This document shows positions 54,556 through 63,601 of a stretch of 64,000 nt of DNA, in pieces. How positions within the stretch are numbered: position 1 is the first letter of the stretch; each line of letters opens with the position of its first letter. The DNA is taken from the NCBI RefSeq assembly GCF_020091585.1, contig NZ_CP083583.1:248001-312000 (forward strand), given 5' to 3'. The notes under the pieces are model-generated. The model made no database searches, was not told the origin of the DNA, and worked only from the letters and a program-made list of their open reading frames with translations. Made by a program: the position numbers and the translations under genes. Source of the stretch: Kovacikia minuta CCNUW1 (lineage in GTDB: Bacteria > Cyanobacteriota > Cyanobacteriia > Leptolyngbyales > Leptolyngbyaceae).

Positions 54556-55112
54556 GGAAAGGATAAAGGATAAAAGATAAAGGATGAAGGATAAAAACTA
54601 AGAGGATGTTTGAAAAGGTATGGACTGTAAGATGCAACACTCAGAGATCCCCCCTAACCCCCCTTAAAAAGGCTACCGTGTACACACAAGTCGGAAATCT
54701 GTGAACACAAGTCCTGAAACCCTTGCTCTGCCTCAACTTTGGAAATTGGCTGAAATCTCAATAATCTCGGCTTATTGAGAACCGGCAACGAGAAATCAAG
54801 GTTGTGGAGGATCAGGTTTTCGGAAAACGAATCAGCGATCGACTTGTGTGTACACCGTAGCCTTAAAAAGGGGGGAAACAGGCTTAAAGTCCCCCTGATT
54901 AAGGGGGACTTAGGGGGATCGCATCTTTGCTACCGACAGTAGGACTTTTCAAACACCCTCTAAGAAAAAAGGTTCTGAATTAGGTAACTGGTAATCGGTA
55001 ACTTAGCCAGCAGCCGTCAATCCTCTCCCTTTTATCCTTTATCCCTTATCCTTTATCCTTCCTCCCCCCTCTCCTTCTGCCCTCTACCTCCTGCCCTCTG
55101 CCTTCTCCTGCC
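54556..55112. repeat. Repeat-rich spacer inside the injection-system cluster
   Basis: At 54556-54597 tandem AAGGATAAA units; at about 55024-55064 the inverted counterpart TTTATCCTT, so the spacer ends could pair. The palindrome CCCCCCTTAAAAAGG is split by MITE copy 3 at 54672-54861. CCTCTGCC/CTTCTCC simple repeats (55077-55110) precede the next ATG. No gene is seen. Confidence 0.75.
54672..54861 (+). mobile_element. 190-bp MITE, copy 3
   Basis: Same orientation and near-identical sequence as copy 2. The 9-bp duplication is CTTAAAAAG (54663-54671 and 54862-54870), the exact reverse complement of the duplication at copy 2. It sits in the centre of a CCCCTTAAAAAGGGG palindrome between two baseplate genes, and could affect their co-transcription. 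Confidence 0.93.
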
Positions 55113-56225
55113 ATGACTCAATCCCGCTCTAGTCAAGCTATTAGTTTACTGCTGACGCCAATGCAGATTCCAGAGGCGTTGCCTGCGGAATCGGGGCTGC
55201 AACCGGGTTCCTGGGTGGGTGCGGGAGCGATCGCATCCAGTCCCAGCTTAAGTTTGCTGCTGCGACCAGGGGAGCCGAGTGAAATGGTGGTGCAGATCCG
55301 CAATCTGGGTGCCCACAGTTTACGGCTAACCCTACAGGTGGAAGGAACCTTTCCCCAGGAATGGTGCCAGGTGGGGATGGAGGGAACGGAGGTGCCGATG
55401 GGGCGGCAAATGGAAGCGGTGCTGCGGTTTTACCTGCCCACCGACTTCTTTGAACAGCACCAGGCTCCGCGCCCAGGTGAAACGCTCAAATTAAACTATC
55501 AGGGGCATCTGACGGTGCATTCCCTGGAGCCAGAATCGGGTTGGCAGCAAACGGAAACCGCCTCGTTTAATCTCTATGTCCGTCCCCATAGCCTGTACCC
55601 CAAATTCCTGCCCGCTATCTACAGCGAAGTTGATTTTGTCGGGCGGTTTCTGAAGGTCTTTGAGCAGGGGTTTGAGCCTGCGGTGCAAACGCTGGATAGT
55701 TTGTGGGCACACCTCGATCCTTTGACCGCTCCAGGAGCACTTTTGCCATTTCTCGCGCACTGGGTGGGGTGGTCAATGCTGCCCCAGATTAGTTTAGATC
55801 GGCAGCGGCACCTGATCCGGAGTGCAATTTCCATTTATCGTTGGCGGGGAACTCGACGGGGTCTCCGATTTTATTTGCATTTGGTCACAGGTTTGCCGTT
55901 GGATGAGCATTTGCCCGACGCTGAAAAGCACATTGAAATTTCTGAATCCTTCAGTCGGGGCTTTGTGGTAGGAACGGCAAACTTAGGAGAAGATGCGATT
56001 TTGGGTGGTGGGCGACCATTCCATTTCACGGTAAATTTGCGCCCTGATTATGTCGATCAAATTGATGAAGCGTTGGTTCGCAGGGTAATCGAACAAGAAA
56101 AGCCTGCGTTTTGTACCTATGACCTGTTTGTGAAAGCTCCGGAGTACCAACTATGCTGCTACACCTCCCAGCCCTGCCGATTGAGCCGTTTAAGCGGCTC
56201 CAAGTTAGCGACGGTTTACTCCTAA
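55113..56225 (+). CDS. Tail protein I-like baseplate component with N-terminal Ig-like domain
   Basis: A 370-residue protein. Residues about 45-150 form an Ig-like/NPCBM-type beta domain (VVQIRNLGAHSLRLTLQVEG). The rest is a phage tail protein I-type domain: LYPKFLPAIYSEVDFVGRFL, LFLAHWVGWSM-like (LLPFLAHWVGWSMLP), RSAISIYRWRGTRRGLRFYL and a C-terminal KPAFCTYDLFV. It would link baseplate and fibres. The C-terminal 25 residues overlap the next gene by 73 bases and look unlike the family, so the natural stop may have been lost after VKAPEYQL. Confidence 0.85.
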   Translation: MTQSRSSQAISLLLTPMQIPEALPAESGLQPGSWVGAGAIASSPSLSLLLRPGEPSEMVVQIRNLGAHSLRLTLQVEGTFPQEWCQVGMEGTEVPMGRQMEAVLRFYLPTDFFEQHQAPRPGETLKLNYQGHLTVHSLEPESGWQQTETASFNLYVRPHSLYPKFLPAIYSEVDFVGRFLKVFEQGFEPAVQTLDSLWAHLDPLTAPGALLPFLAHWVGWSMLPQISLDRQRHLIRSAISIYRWRGTRRGLRFYLHLVTGLPLDEHLPDAEKHIEISESFSRGFVVGTANLGEDAILGGGRPFHFTVNLRPDYVDQIDEALVRRVIEQEKPAFCTYDLFVKAPEYQLCCYTSQPCRLSRLSGSKLATVYS

Positions 56226-57490
56226 CCGCAGACCGTTGGCGCATTGCCCACGACTATCACCGGAAGCGCCAGAATATTCACTACCAATCCCTGAACCAGG
56301 CGGGAATTGTCTCAGGGTTAGGGGTCTGTTTGATCGCACCGCCCACGGATATTGCTACCGAACATCAAGATCAACGGTGGCTACAAATTCAACCGGGAAT
56401 TGCGATCGACAGCATTGGCAATCCGATCGTGGTGCCCCAACCCATTACCTTCCGACTCGCATCAACCGCACCCGAAAGTGGCACAACAACCGTTTATGTC
56501 ACGGTTCGCCATGTTGACCCAGAGCGCTTGCAGGGACAGGGCGATCGCGATCTGGTGCAGGAATCATTTCGAATTGATGAAACCAGTGTGCCGCCCAACG
56601 GGGTAGAAGTGGAATTATGTCGGGTGTTGTTGCAACCTGGCGAAGTTCGACTGTTACCATCAGCGGATGTGTTAGCCCCTACGGCTAACCAGTTGGATCT
56701 GCGCTACCGCCAGCAAGCCCAAGCCCGCCCATTGCAACAGGTTTGCATTGCCCAAGCCAGCACCGAACGATCCGGTGATGCTAACGATCAACCATCCTAC
56801 CTGCTGCGATCGTTGACCCAATCTCTTGCTGCCCTGTATCCAGCCATGCAGGGTGAAGTCATTGCCCCAATCCCCCTCGCTGCCAGCGGCTCCAAGGACT
56901 TTCCGACCGATCTGCTCTACCTCACCTATGCTCAGTTCCTTGCTTTAACGAGTGACGAAAAAGCGGCATTACAACTTCACCTGGCAACCGGAACTGTGGC
57001 ACTGGTAGAAGTTTCGGCGGAGGCAGCGGGGATTGCCGAATTAAGTTTAGTCAAACAACAATTGCAGGGCGCAATTCTTAGTTTGGCACAAGACTCCGAA
57101 TCAACGGTTCAGCGGGATCTAAAAACTGAACTAACTGCAATTAACGCTGCACTCGACAAACAAATTCAGCAGATTGTATCCACAACCCAACAAATTACTC
57201 AACAAATCAGTATCTTGACTGAATCAACAGGTACACTTCAGCGAGACCATCTCCTCCGTACCCATCCCTTCCTGTTTGCCCAATTTCCGATTGTGAATGG
57301 TCATCCCATTCATCTCTTTAACTGGGGTGGAATTGTGTTAGCGATCGGTTCGCTCTCCTCAGGTTGGGGATTGGACGACACACTTTCACTTTCCAGAGAA
57401 ACGATCCGTACCGCTCAAGAAATGGGCATTAATCTGCTGCACTTTTCCTGGCAGCGCAGACAGCTAACACAATTACAACAAGGAAAGTAA
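56153..57490 (+). CDS. Injection-system-associated protein of unknown function
   Basis: A 445-residue soluble protein. The N-terminus (DGLLLTADRWRIAHDYHRKR, HYQSLNQAGIVSGLGV) and a beta-rich middle (IQPGIAIDSIGNPIVVPQPI) resemble the conserved partner protein found beside cyanobacterial tail/baseplate genes. The C-terminal part has a coiled coil (about residues 305-365) and ends in a compact domain. Coupled by overlap to the tail I gene, so presumably a baseplate or fibre accessory. The role is unproven. Confidence 0.7.
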   Translation: MLLHLPALPIEPFKRLQVSDGLLLTADRWRIAHDYHRKRQNIHYQSLNQAGIVSGLGVCLIAPPTDIATEHQDQRWLQIQPGIAIDSIGNPIVVPQPITFRLASTAPESGTTTVYVTVRHVDPERLQGQGDRDLVQESFRIDETSVPPNGVEVELCRVLLQPGEVRLLPSADVLAPTANQLDLRYRQQAQARPLQQVCIAQASTERSGDANDQPSYLLRSLTQSLAALYPAMQGEVIAPIPLAASGSKDFPTDLLYLTYAQFLALTSDEKAALQLHLATGTVALVEVSAEAAGIAELSLVKQQLQGAILSLAQDSESTVQRDLKTELTAINAALDKQIQQIVSTTQQITQQISILTESTGTLQRDHLLRTHPFLFAQFPIVNGHPIHLFNWGGIVLAIGSLSSGWGLDDTLSLSRETIRTAQEMGINLLHFSWQRRQLTQLQQGK

Positions 57491-57712
57491 TCATGAGTTA
57501 TGAATTATGAATTATGGCATAGATGTAGGTTGGGTTGACACGGGAAACCCAACACCAGCCGCAAATAACCGTTCAAAAATGAGGTTAAATTGATGTACAA
57601 AGCTCAACGCCAACATAAGTTACGCGATCGCTCATTCATCTTACAAATAACTGACATCTCCAATCTCAAACGTTATATCTAAAATCTCAAATTGTCTGAA
57701 GGGTAAATTGCA
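57491..57712. other. Short intergenic region
   Basis: Contains a weak GTAGGTTGGGTTGACACGGG / AACCCAAC palindromic repeat at 57524-57556. No gene is seen. Confidence 0.4.
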
Positions 57713-59287
57713 ATGCTAAGAAAACTCAAGCTGGGATATAAATTTACCCTGATTCTGACGGTCATTTTTATTTGCAGTACACTTTTGAGTGGTTTGTTGT
57801 TAGCAAAAGCCTCTCACAGACAAGCCGAACGGCAGATCGCCGCGCAGGCAACCATGTTAATGGAGATGGTCAATGCTGTGCGAAGTTATACGAATCACGA
57901 AGTTCGACCCCTGTTGGTTGATCGGCTTGATTCTGAATCAACGAAATTTACTTCCGAAACGGTTCCTTCCTATGCTGCCAGGCAATCGTTTGAGTATCTG
58001 CGCGCCCAGGAAGCGTACAAGGATTATTTCTACAAAGATGCTACGGTGAATCCTACAAATCTACGCGATCGAGCCAATGAATTTGAAACAAGCTTGCTTG
58101 AAAAATTTCAGGATAATCCTAACTTAGAAGAACTCTCTGGATTTCATGAGTTACCGGGGAAAAACCTGTTCTATGTTGCTCGCCCCTTAGTGCTGAAAGA
58201 ACAGAGTTGTTTACGCTGTCACAGTGACCCTAAACTAGCACCCAAAAGCCAAATTGCCACCTATGGTGCAGACCACGGTTTCGGCTGGAGGCTAAACCAG
58301 ATCGTGGCGGTGCAAACGGTTTATGTCAAAGGCGAAGAGGTATTTCAGAGTTATAATCAGCAGCTATCTTTGATGATTGGGCTATTTGCTGCGATCTTTG
58401 CTGTTGTCATTCTGGTGATTAATACCCTGCTGAATCGTATGGTTGTGCAGCCAATTACACCTATGGCAAGATTGACGCAAAAAATCAGCCATGATCAATA
58501 TAATGCAGCCTCAATAGAAGAAGCCGATTTACGAAAACTGGCAAAGGTCGCCAAGCGATCGGATGAGTTAGGCCAATTAGCCGCCCTTTTCCGCCAGATG
58601 ACGAGTGCCCTTTCTGACCGGGAACACTCAACCCAACAACTGATGCAACAACTGCGACGGGAATCGGATAGTGCCAAAAAAGCAATGGCAGCTACCCGGT
58701 TTAACGGTGGAGTCGATGTCGCAGCATTGATTCAACGATCGCGGCGATCGCGCCTTCAAAGTGAACTTCCACCGCAACCCCTAAACGAGCTATTGCGGCA
58801 AATTTCCTACTTCCAAACCTTCAGTGCTGCCGAAATTGAAAAGCTCGTCAGCTCTGGCTATCAAACCCAATTTGTAACGGGAGAAATCGTTTGTCACGAA
58901 GATGAACCTGGCGATAGTTTCTACATCATCCTGTCAGGTAGCGTAGAAGTTTACATCGAAAAGCTCCAAAAAGAATTACGCACGCTGTCGGCGGGTTCCT
59001 TCTTTGGGGAACTCTCGCTATTGTTGGGTATTCCCCGCACCGCCACCGTCCGCACCCTGGAACCCACCACGCTTTTTGTCGTCGATCAAGCCCGATTTCA
59101 ACCCCTTCTGCAAAACAATCAGCAATTAGCAGATGGGATTGCTCAAGCGTTGAACGATCGCAAAACTGAACTAGAACAACGTAAAGACCTGCTCCGTAAA
59201 CATGGACTATTGGATGATGAAAAGACATTTAGCCAACATCCGATGATATGGATTCGCGATCGACTAAAAAAAGTCTTTAAAGTCTAA
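57713..59287 (+). CDS. Membrane sensor: DUF3365 haem-type domain, HAMP, cyclic-nucleotide-binding domain
   Basis: A 524-residue protein. The N-terminal helix (about 10-32) anchors the periplasmic DUF3365/Tll0287-like domain, which has a c-type haem motif CLRCH near residue 167. A second membrane helix (about 222-243) leads to HAMP (MVVQPITPMARLTQ) and a long linker. Residues about 365-490 are a cNMP-binding domain (GEIVCHEDEPGDSFYIILSG, GSFFGELSLLLGIPRTATVR with the phosphate-binding Arg). It likely senses redox state or gas and cNMP. It lies within the injection-system cluster, perhaps controlling or anchoring it. Confidence 0.88.
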   Translation: MLRKLKLGYKFTLILTVIFICSTLLSGLLLAKASHRQAERQIAAQATMLMEMVNAVRSYTNHEVRPLLVDRLDSESTKFTSETVPSYAARQSFEYLRAQEAYKDYFYKDATVNPTNLRDRANEFETSLLEKFQDNPNLEELSGFHELPGKNLFYVARPLVLKEQSCLRCHSDPKLAPKSQIATYGADHGFGWRLNQIVAVQTVYVKGEEVFQSYNQQLSLMIGLFAAIFAVVILVINTLLNRMVVQPITPMARLTQKISHDQYNAASIEEADLRKLAKVAKRSDELGQLAALFRQMTSALSDREHSTQQLMQQLRRESDSAKKAMAATRFNGGVDVAALIQRSRRSRLQSELPPQPLNELLRQISYFQTFSAAEIEKLVSSGYQTQFVTGEIVCHEDEPGDSFYIILSGSVEVYIEKLQKELRTLSAGSFFGELSLLLGIPRTATVRTLEPTTLFVVDQARFQPLLQNNQQLADGIAQALNDRKTELEQRKDLLRKHGLLDDEKTFSQHPMIWIRDRLKKVFKV

Positions 59288-59309
59288 ATACACTTATCCC
59301 ACGCTTAAC

Positions 59310-59361
59310 TCATATCTTGCACCATGCTTAACAAGGGTAGAGAAACCGGGTTTCTAAACCA
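59310..59361. repeat. GGGTTTC-palindrome repeat, half copy D
   Basis: Left half of the element at 9932-10049 (ATATCTTGCACCATGCTTAA to AAACCGGGTTTCTAAACC). It ends just before the start of the next gene, whose leader it forms. Confidence 0.75.
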
Positions 59362-59374
59362 TAGCCGCTAAATT

Positions 59375-60322
59375 ATGCAAAAAGCACTGCCACTATTACC
59401 CATCGTTAATCTAAGTTCGGCTATAAGCAGCGGAGAAATTGTTGCATTCAATGTTTGTTCTGATGAAGTAATTTATATTGTGCTTGCTCTTAAGCCGCTG
59501 GACTACCGCACTGAGGGCTTCGCAAAAACAACTCCAGATACTTCACAGAGTTACCGAATACTTGGCTTTCAAGAAGATCGGCTAATACTCGATACCAATA
59601 TTGCAGAAGAAAAATTTAATATTCATGATATTCAACCTCTTCCTACAAAAGAGTTATTACTTGTATGTGCCCGTTCTCATTACAAAAGCCTGAACGATTT
59701 TGAAAAAAATGGTCGTATTTATAGCTCCGACGGAGAATTTAGTCGAGAAATTCTTCTTGGCGATGGCATTCAGTCTGTTCAGGTAACTTCAGATGGGATC
59801 ATCTGGACTAGCTTTTTCGATGAAGGCGTTTTTGGGAATTTTGGTTGGAAGGAGCCAGTTGGATCATCCGGCCTTGTAGCGTGGGATTCACTAGGAAATA
59901 AAATCTATGATTTCCAGCCAACCTATGGTTTAGGCACTATTTGTGATTGTTATGCATTAAATGTGGCATCTGACAAAGATGTTTGGTTGTATTACTACAC
60001 AGAATTTCCACTCGTTCACCTACATCATCAGAAAATTCAGTCAGTGTGGAGTATGCCCATTTCAGGCAGCGATAGTTTTGCTGTTTCTGGTAACCGTGTC
60101 CTATTTCGAGGAGGATATGACGAGCAAGATACTTATCATTTGTTTTCCTTGAAAAACAACGGTAAAGTTAACCTACTCAAAAAGCTTCAATTTGCCGATC
60201 AAGCAGGACAAAAAATTATTGCAGAGCGTGTTGTTGGTAGAGGTAGTTCACTATATATTCTCAGTAACAGATTGGTATATCGAATTAATGTACCGATGAT
60301 TGAAAGTAGTTTATCGCTTTGA
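59375..60322 (+). CDS. Beta-propeller-like protein of unknown function
   Basis: A 315-residue soluble protein with repeated beta-type motifs. The central segment GIQSVQVTSDGIIWTSFFDE then GVFGNFGWKEPVGSSGLVAW is a conserved block seen in a family of bacterial propeller-like proteins. It has a lower GC content than its neighbours. ATG 59375 lies in the flank of a dispersed repeat and has no clear ribosome site. Its place between the sensor and the WD40 protein suggests a link to the injection system but could be incidental. Confidence 0.65.
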   Translation: MQKALPLLPIVNLSSAISSGEIVAFNVCSDEVIYIVLALKPLDYRTEGFAKTTPDTSQSYRILGFQEDRLILDTNIAEEKFNIHDIQPLPTKELLLVCARSHYKSLNDFEKNGRIYSSDGEFSREILLGDGIQSVQVTSDGIIWTSFFDEGVFGNFGWKEPVGSSGLVAWDSLGNKIYDFQPTYGLGTICDCYALNVASDKDVWLYYYTEFPLVHLHHQKIQSVWSMPISGSDSFAVSGNRVLFRGGYDEQDTYHLFSLKNNGKVNLLKKLQFADQAGQKIIAERVVGRGSSLYILSNRLVYRINVPMIESSLSL

Positions 60323-60441
60323 ATAACAATTCACTTGAATCCTGATTAAGAACGTTATTGATCAGTGTCCAATCATTAGCAACCAGAAATCAGCTTTCAT
60401 TCAAAACTCATACTCTCTCCATCCCCCATTCTCCTATCCCC

Positions 60442-62580
60442 ATGCTGAAAGAACTCATTGCAACTCAACTTTCTACCAAAGAACTGAAGTACAAGCCGGG
60501 GGGAGCACCTGCCTCGTTTGAGGTGACTGTTGTTAACCAAAGTAATCAGTTTGCCACCTTTGAGATCGACATTCAGGCAGCGGGGACTGAAGCGGATGCG
60601 AATCCCTATTGGTACTCGCTTACGCCCAATATTTCGACCAAAAAACCACCTGGAGATAGCACTCAGTTTTCGGTGCAAATTCTGGATAATCCCAAGCCCG
60701 GTTTTGTCGGCTTGATGAATTTAATCGTGCGCGTCTTTTCCCTGGAACTGCGCCAGGAAGAACGCCAAATTTTGCGCCTGCTGTTGGAACCGGGGACTGC
60801 CTTTGTGCCGTTCAAAATCGAGTTGCCCGTTCCAGCATTTCAAGCCCACCCAGATGAGGTGATCGAAATCCCGGTTGAGATTGAAAATCCGGGGCAGCTT
60901 GCAGCAGAAGCGGTGGTTCGCTGCTCTGGAGTTCCGGCTACCTGGTTAACAGAGGGAGCAGAACGGCGGTTACAGATTAAACCTGAAAGCACGGCAAAAA
61001 CCAGCTTTCTCTGCCAAATTCCCGCTCCGGCTCAGGCTCCCAGTCAGCGTTATCCGCTCAGCATAGAGGCAAGCAAAACCAACGAACCGACTTCCAAGGC
61101 AGAGGGAAGTTTGTATGTGCTGCCCAATGGCAGAATTGATTTTAGTTGTACCCCTCTTCAGCAGCAAATTCCCCAGCAGCGTTCCTGGCTGCCAAATTGG
61201 AAAGCAAAAACCGCAACGTTTCAGGCTCACTTTCAAAATCAAAGTAACCTTTTGACGCAGCAGGTTGGAATTGAAGTCACTCCGGGCGACAAGCAACCTG
61301 CCTGCCAACTCCAAACCACACCGGAACGAGCCGACCTCACGATTAATGAAACAACTCAACTCGATCTGGTTGTACATAAGCGGCGTCGATGGTTTGGTAT
61401 TGCTCGAAAATACCTGTTTGAGGTCAAAGGGGTGACATCCGCAGCTCAAATTGATGTCCACAATGACACGCAGTTGATCAAGCTCATTCTCCATCCTGTG
61501 GTTCCACTCTGGCTGCAAGTGTTGAGTGGATTGGGGCTTCTCTGGTTGGTTTGGGGTGGCTCCTGCCTGAATCCCCATAATTCCTGGTGTGGTCATACTG
61601 CCGCTGTTAACTCTGTGCGGTTTAACGGAGTTGGAGATAAGTTAGCAAGTGGTTCAGATGATCAATCGATGATGGATTGGCGGGTGGATGAGTTTGGCAA
61701 TCCATTGATTAAGCAAAACATGGGCACCATTGGTAAACCTGGAAAAGCAATTCGAGTGGTGCGCTATCGACCTGTTAACAACGATCGCATCGCAGCAGGT
61801 TTAGAAAATGGCGAAATCCAAATCTGGAGCGCTGTTGCAGGTAATCGGGAACCCCTCCAGACCTTTTCCCATCATTCCGACGATCGGGTGTTTGATTTGG
61901 TCTTCACCCCAGATTCCCGTTCTTTGTTTAGTGGGCATGGAAGCGGCTCGGTTGTGCAGTGGAATCTGGAACCGAACAATGGAGCAACTGAACCAACCAA
62001 GCAGCAAGAGCAACAGGTAGGCTTTGCTGTCAATGCCCTGGGGTTGGTGGGAGAAGCAGGTAGCCATCTCGCGATCGGGGGACGGTTTAACCAGTTAACA
62101 CTCTGGAACTTAAAAACAAACACGTTGCGTTCGGTTAATAATGGTCGGGGGAGTGAAGCGAATTACATTTTCAGCCTCGCTACCGCCAGCAATAAACCCT
62201 ATTTACTTGCCAGTGGTGATAATCAGGGCACAATCAAGATCTGGAATTTGCGTCCCTGCTTAACAGGCAAGGCTGATTGTCAACTGCTTGACGAATGGAC
62301 TCCCGATAGAGCGGTGCGATCGCTTGCTTTCAGTGCCGATGGCTGCTATCTGGCGAGTGCAGGCGATGATGGTCGAGCCATGCTATGGAGTTTGAATCCA
62401 ACTGGCGATCGCAGTGGTCAGGACATGCAGGGAAAAGAGTTGGGCAAATCATCCCAATCACTGAACTCGATCGATGTCATTCGTGTCAAAGATGAGGTTT
62501 TAGTTAGCAGCGGTGGCGACGATCACCAGGTCAGATTGTACCGCAGCAAAGTGGGGCGATCGATCTGTGAGCAAAGATAA
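60442..62580 (+). CDS. Ig-like domain, membrane helix and WD40 protein
   Basis: A 712-residue protein from ATG 60442; an upstream frame start at 60358 adds low-complexity residues only. The N-terminal 350 residues form two or three Ig/NPCBM-like beta domains (SFEVTVVNQSNQFATFEIDI, PVEIENPGQLAAEAVVRC), as in the tail I protein. A membrane helix follows (PLWLQVLSGLGLLWLVWGGS, about residue 365), then a C-terminal WD40 propeller (VRFNGVGDKLASGSDDQSMM, LAFSADGCYLASAGDDGRAM). Membrane-bound Ig-WD40 proteins are candidates for anchoring cyanobacterial injection systems to thylakoids; this is inference. Confidence 0.8.
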   Translation: MLKELIATQLSTKELKYKPGGAPASFEVTVVNQSNQFATFEIDIQAAGTEADANPYWYSLTPNISTKKPPGDSTQFSVQILDNPKPGFVGLMNLIVRVFSLELRQEERQILRLLLEPGTAFVPFKIELPVPAFQAHPDEVIEIPVEIENPGQLAAEAVVRCSGVPATWLTEGAERRLQIKPESTAKTSFLCQIPAPAQAPSQRYPLSIEASKTNEPTSKAEGSLYVLPNGRIDFSCTPLQQQIPQQRSWLPNWKAKTATFQAHFQNQSNLLTQQVGIEVTPGDKQPACQLQTTPERADLTINETTQLDLVVHKRRRWFGIARKYLFEVKGVTSAAQIDVHNDTQLIKLILHPVVPLWLQVLSGLGLLWLVWGGSCLNPHNSWCGHTAAVNSVRFNGVGDKLASGSDDQSMMDWRVDEFGNPLIKQNMGTIGKPGKAIRVVRYRPVNNDRIAAGLENGEIQIWSAVAGNREPLQTFSHHSDDRVFDLVFTPDSRSLFSGHGSGSVVQWNLEPNNGATEPTKQQEQQVGFAVNALGLVGEAGSHLAIGGRFNQLTLWNLKTNTLRSVNNGRGSEANYIFSLATASNKPYLLASGDNQGTIKIWNLRPCLTGKADCQLLDEWTPDRAVRSLAFSADGCYLASAGDDGRAMLWSLNPTGDRSGQDMQGKELGKSSQSLNSIDVIRVKDEVLVSSGGDDHQVRLYRSKVGRSICEQR

Positions 62581-62739
62581 TCACCTTGCATCAGCTATTT
62601 CGAGAACTAAGGAGATTTCTGGAAAATAAATGACCTGTAGGGGCAGGTTTTGTAGACAGATTGCAAGGTTTACAATTCGATTCTGGCTAAACCTGCCCCT
62701 ACCATCGGGTATCTTCTTTTGTAGAAATCGCCTAAAGTT
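62581..62739. repeat. GTAGGGGCAGGTTT palindrome
   Basis: GTAGGGGCAGGTTTTGTAGAC (62637) and the inverse GGCTAAACCTGCCCCTAC (to 62702) enclose about 30 bp. A common cyanobacterial intergenic palindrome; it may terminate transcription of the WD40 gene. No gene is seen. Confidence 0.75.
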
Positions 62740-62831
62740 GAATGGCACTGACTTAAGGGATTTTAGATCCCCGGATTCTTGAAGAATCCGGGGATCTGGA
62801 CGCCTAGTTTTTGCTTATTTCAGTGCCATTC
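62740..62831 (+). mobile_element. 92-bp MITE, copy 2
   Basis: Same element as at 43740-43831. The 10-bp duplication is GCCTAAAGTT (62730-62739 and 62832-62841). It ends 12 bp from the stop of the VOC-family gene. The central hairpin GATCCCCGGAT/ATCCGGGGATC could act as a terminator. Confidence 0.92.
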
Positions 62832-62843
62832 GCCTAAAGTTAA

Positions 62844-63320
62844 TCAATCCTGGTTCGGCGTCACCTCGGAAGCAGCCGCGCTTTCTACATAGCGCTCCGC
62901 AAGTTCGACCGTGATCCCTTCTGGGCCACGGAGGAACACCAACTTCCGTCCGTGAAAATTCAACATTTCGGTGCGCGTTTCAACTCCAGCGGCTCGCAAC
63001 CGAGCCAGTTCGTCTTCCAAACTCTCAACGGCGAAACAGATATGGTTGTAGCCAATCGCATGCAGGTCTTCGATCAACGGATTAGTTACAGCATCGGGCG
63101 AGCGGTACCTCAGCAACTGGATCTCACAGCGTGGCACTGCTCCTGAAAGCACCAAAGTTACGTGCTCGGCGGTGATACCGGGCACCCCCATGTAGTTGGA
63201 GAAAGTTTCCCCAGAGATCACAACTGACTGATCGTGCTCAAAGCCAAGCAAGCCAAAGAACCCTTTTGCAGCCTCAAGATCGGATACGACCACCGTCATG
63301 TGGTCAAAGTGTTTCACCAT
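62844..63320 (-). CDS. VOC-family (glyoxalase/bleomycin-resistance) protein
   Basis: A 158-residue vicinal-oxygen-chelate protein with two beta-alpha-beta modules. HFDHMTVVVSDLEAAKGFFG opens the first (metal-ligand His); GYNHICFAVESLEDELARLR opens the second; the late acidic ligand lies in GPEGITVELAERYV. Substrate unknown. ATG 63320 is preceded by GAGGAGCAAAT on the minus strand, a good ribosome site. It stands alone. Confidence 0.9.
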   Translation of the reverse strand: MVKHFDHMTVVVSDLEAAKGFFGLLGFEHDQSVVISGETFSNYMGVPGITAEHVTLVLSGAVPRCEIQLLRYRSPDAVTNPLIEDLHAIGYNHICFAVESLEDELARLRAAGVETRTEMLNFHGRKLVFLRGPEGITVELAERYVESAAASEVTPNQD

Positions 63321-63601
63321 ATTTGCTCCTCGCGTTGGCCGCTACCCATCGGGGCGTGTCGATCTTGCCCTATATCGTAGTTTCCCTGGGGCAAGGCAGG
63401 CGGACAACTTCACAAAGTTTTCATTAACAGAAAAGTTGATCGAATCTCCATTTTCCCCTTCAGCAATGCGGCGATCGCCCGTGCAGTTTCGTCAGCTGCT
63501 CGTTCCGTTCCCAGTGCGATCGGACTAAGTAAGAATCCAGGAGCCAGAATCCAGAATCCAGAAATGGTTGATGATTCTGACTCCTGATTACCTAGAAAAC
63601 C
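63321..63601. other. Intergenic region with CCAGAATCC tandem repeats
   Basis: Four or five AATCCAG(GAGCCAG)AATCCAG units at about 63531-63563; otherwise no feature is seen. The VOC gene and the next gene are both on the minus strand. Confidence 0.5.

Noticed and set aside
63330-63360. A possible attC-like GCGTTGGCC upstream of the VOC gene
   Set aside because: Only one core-like heptamer is present, with no pairing L boxes; the VOC gene is not called a cassette.
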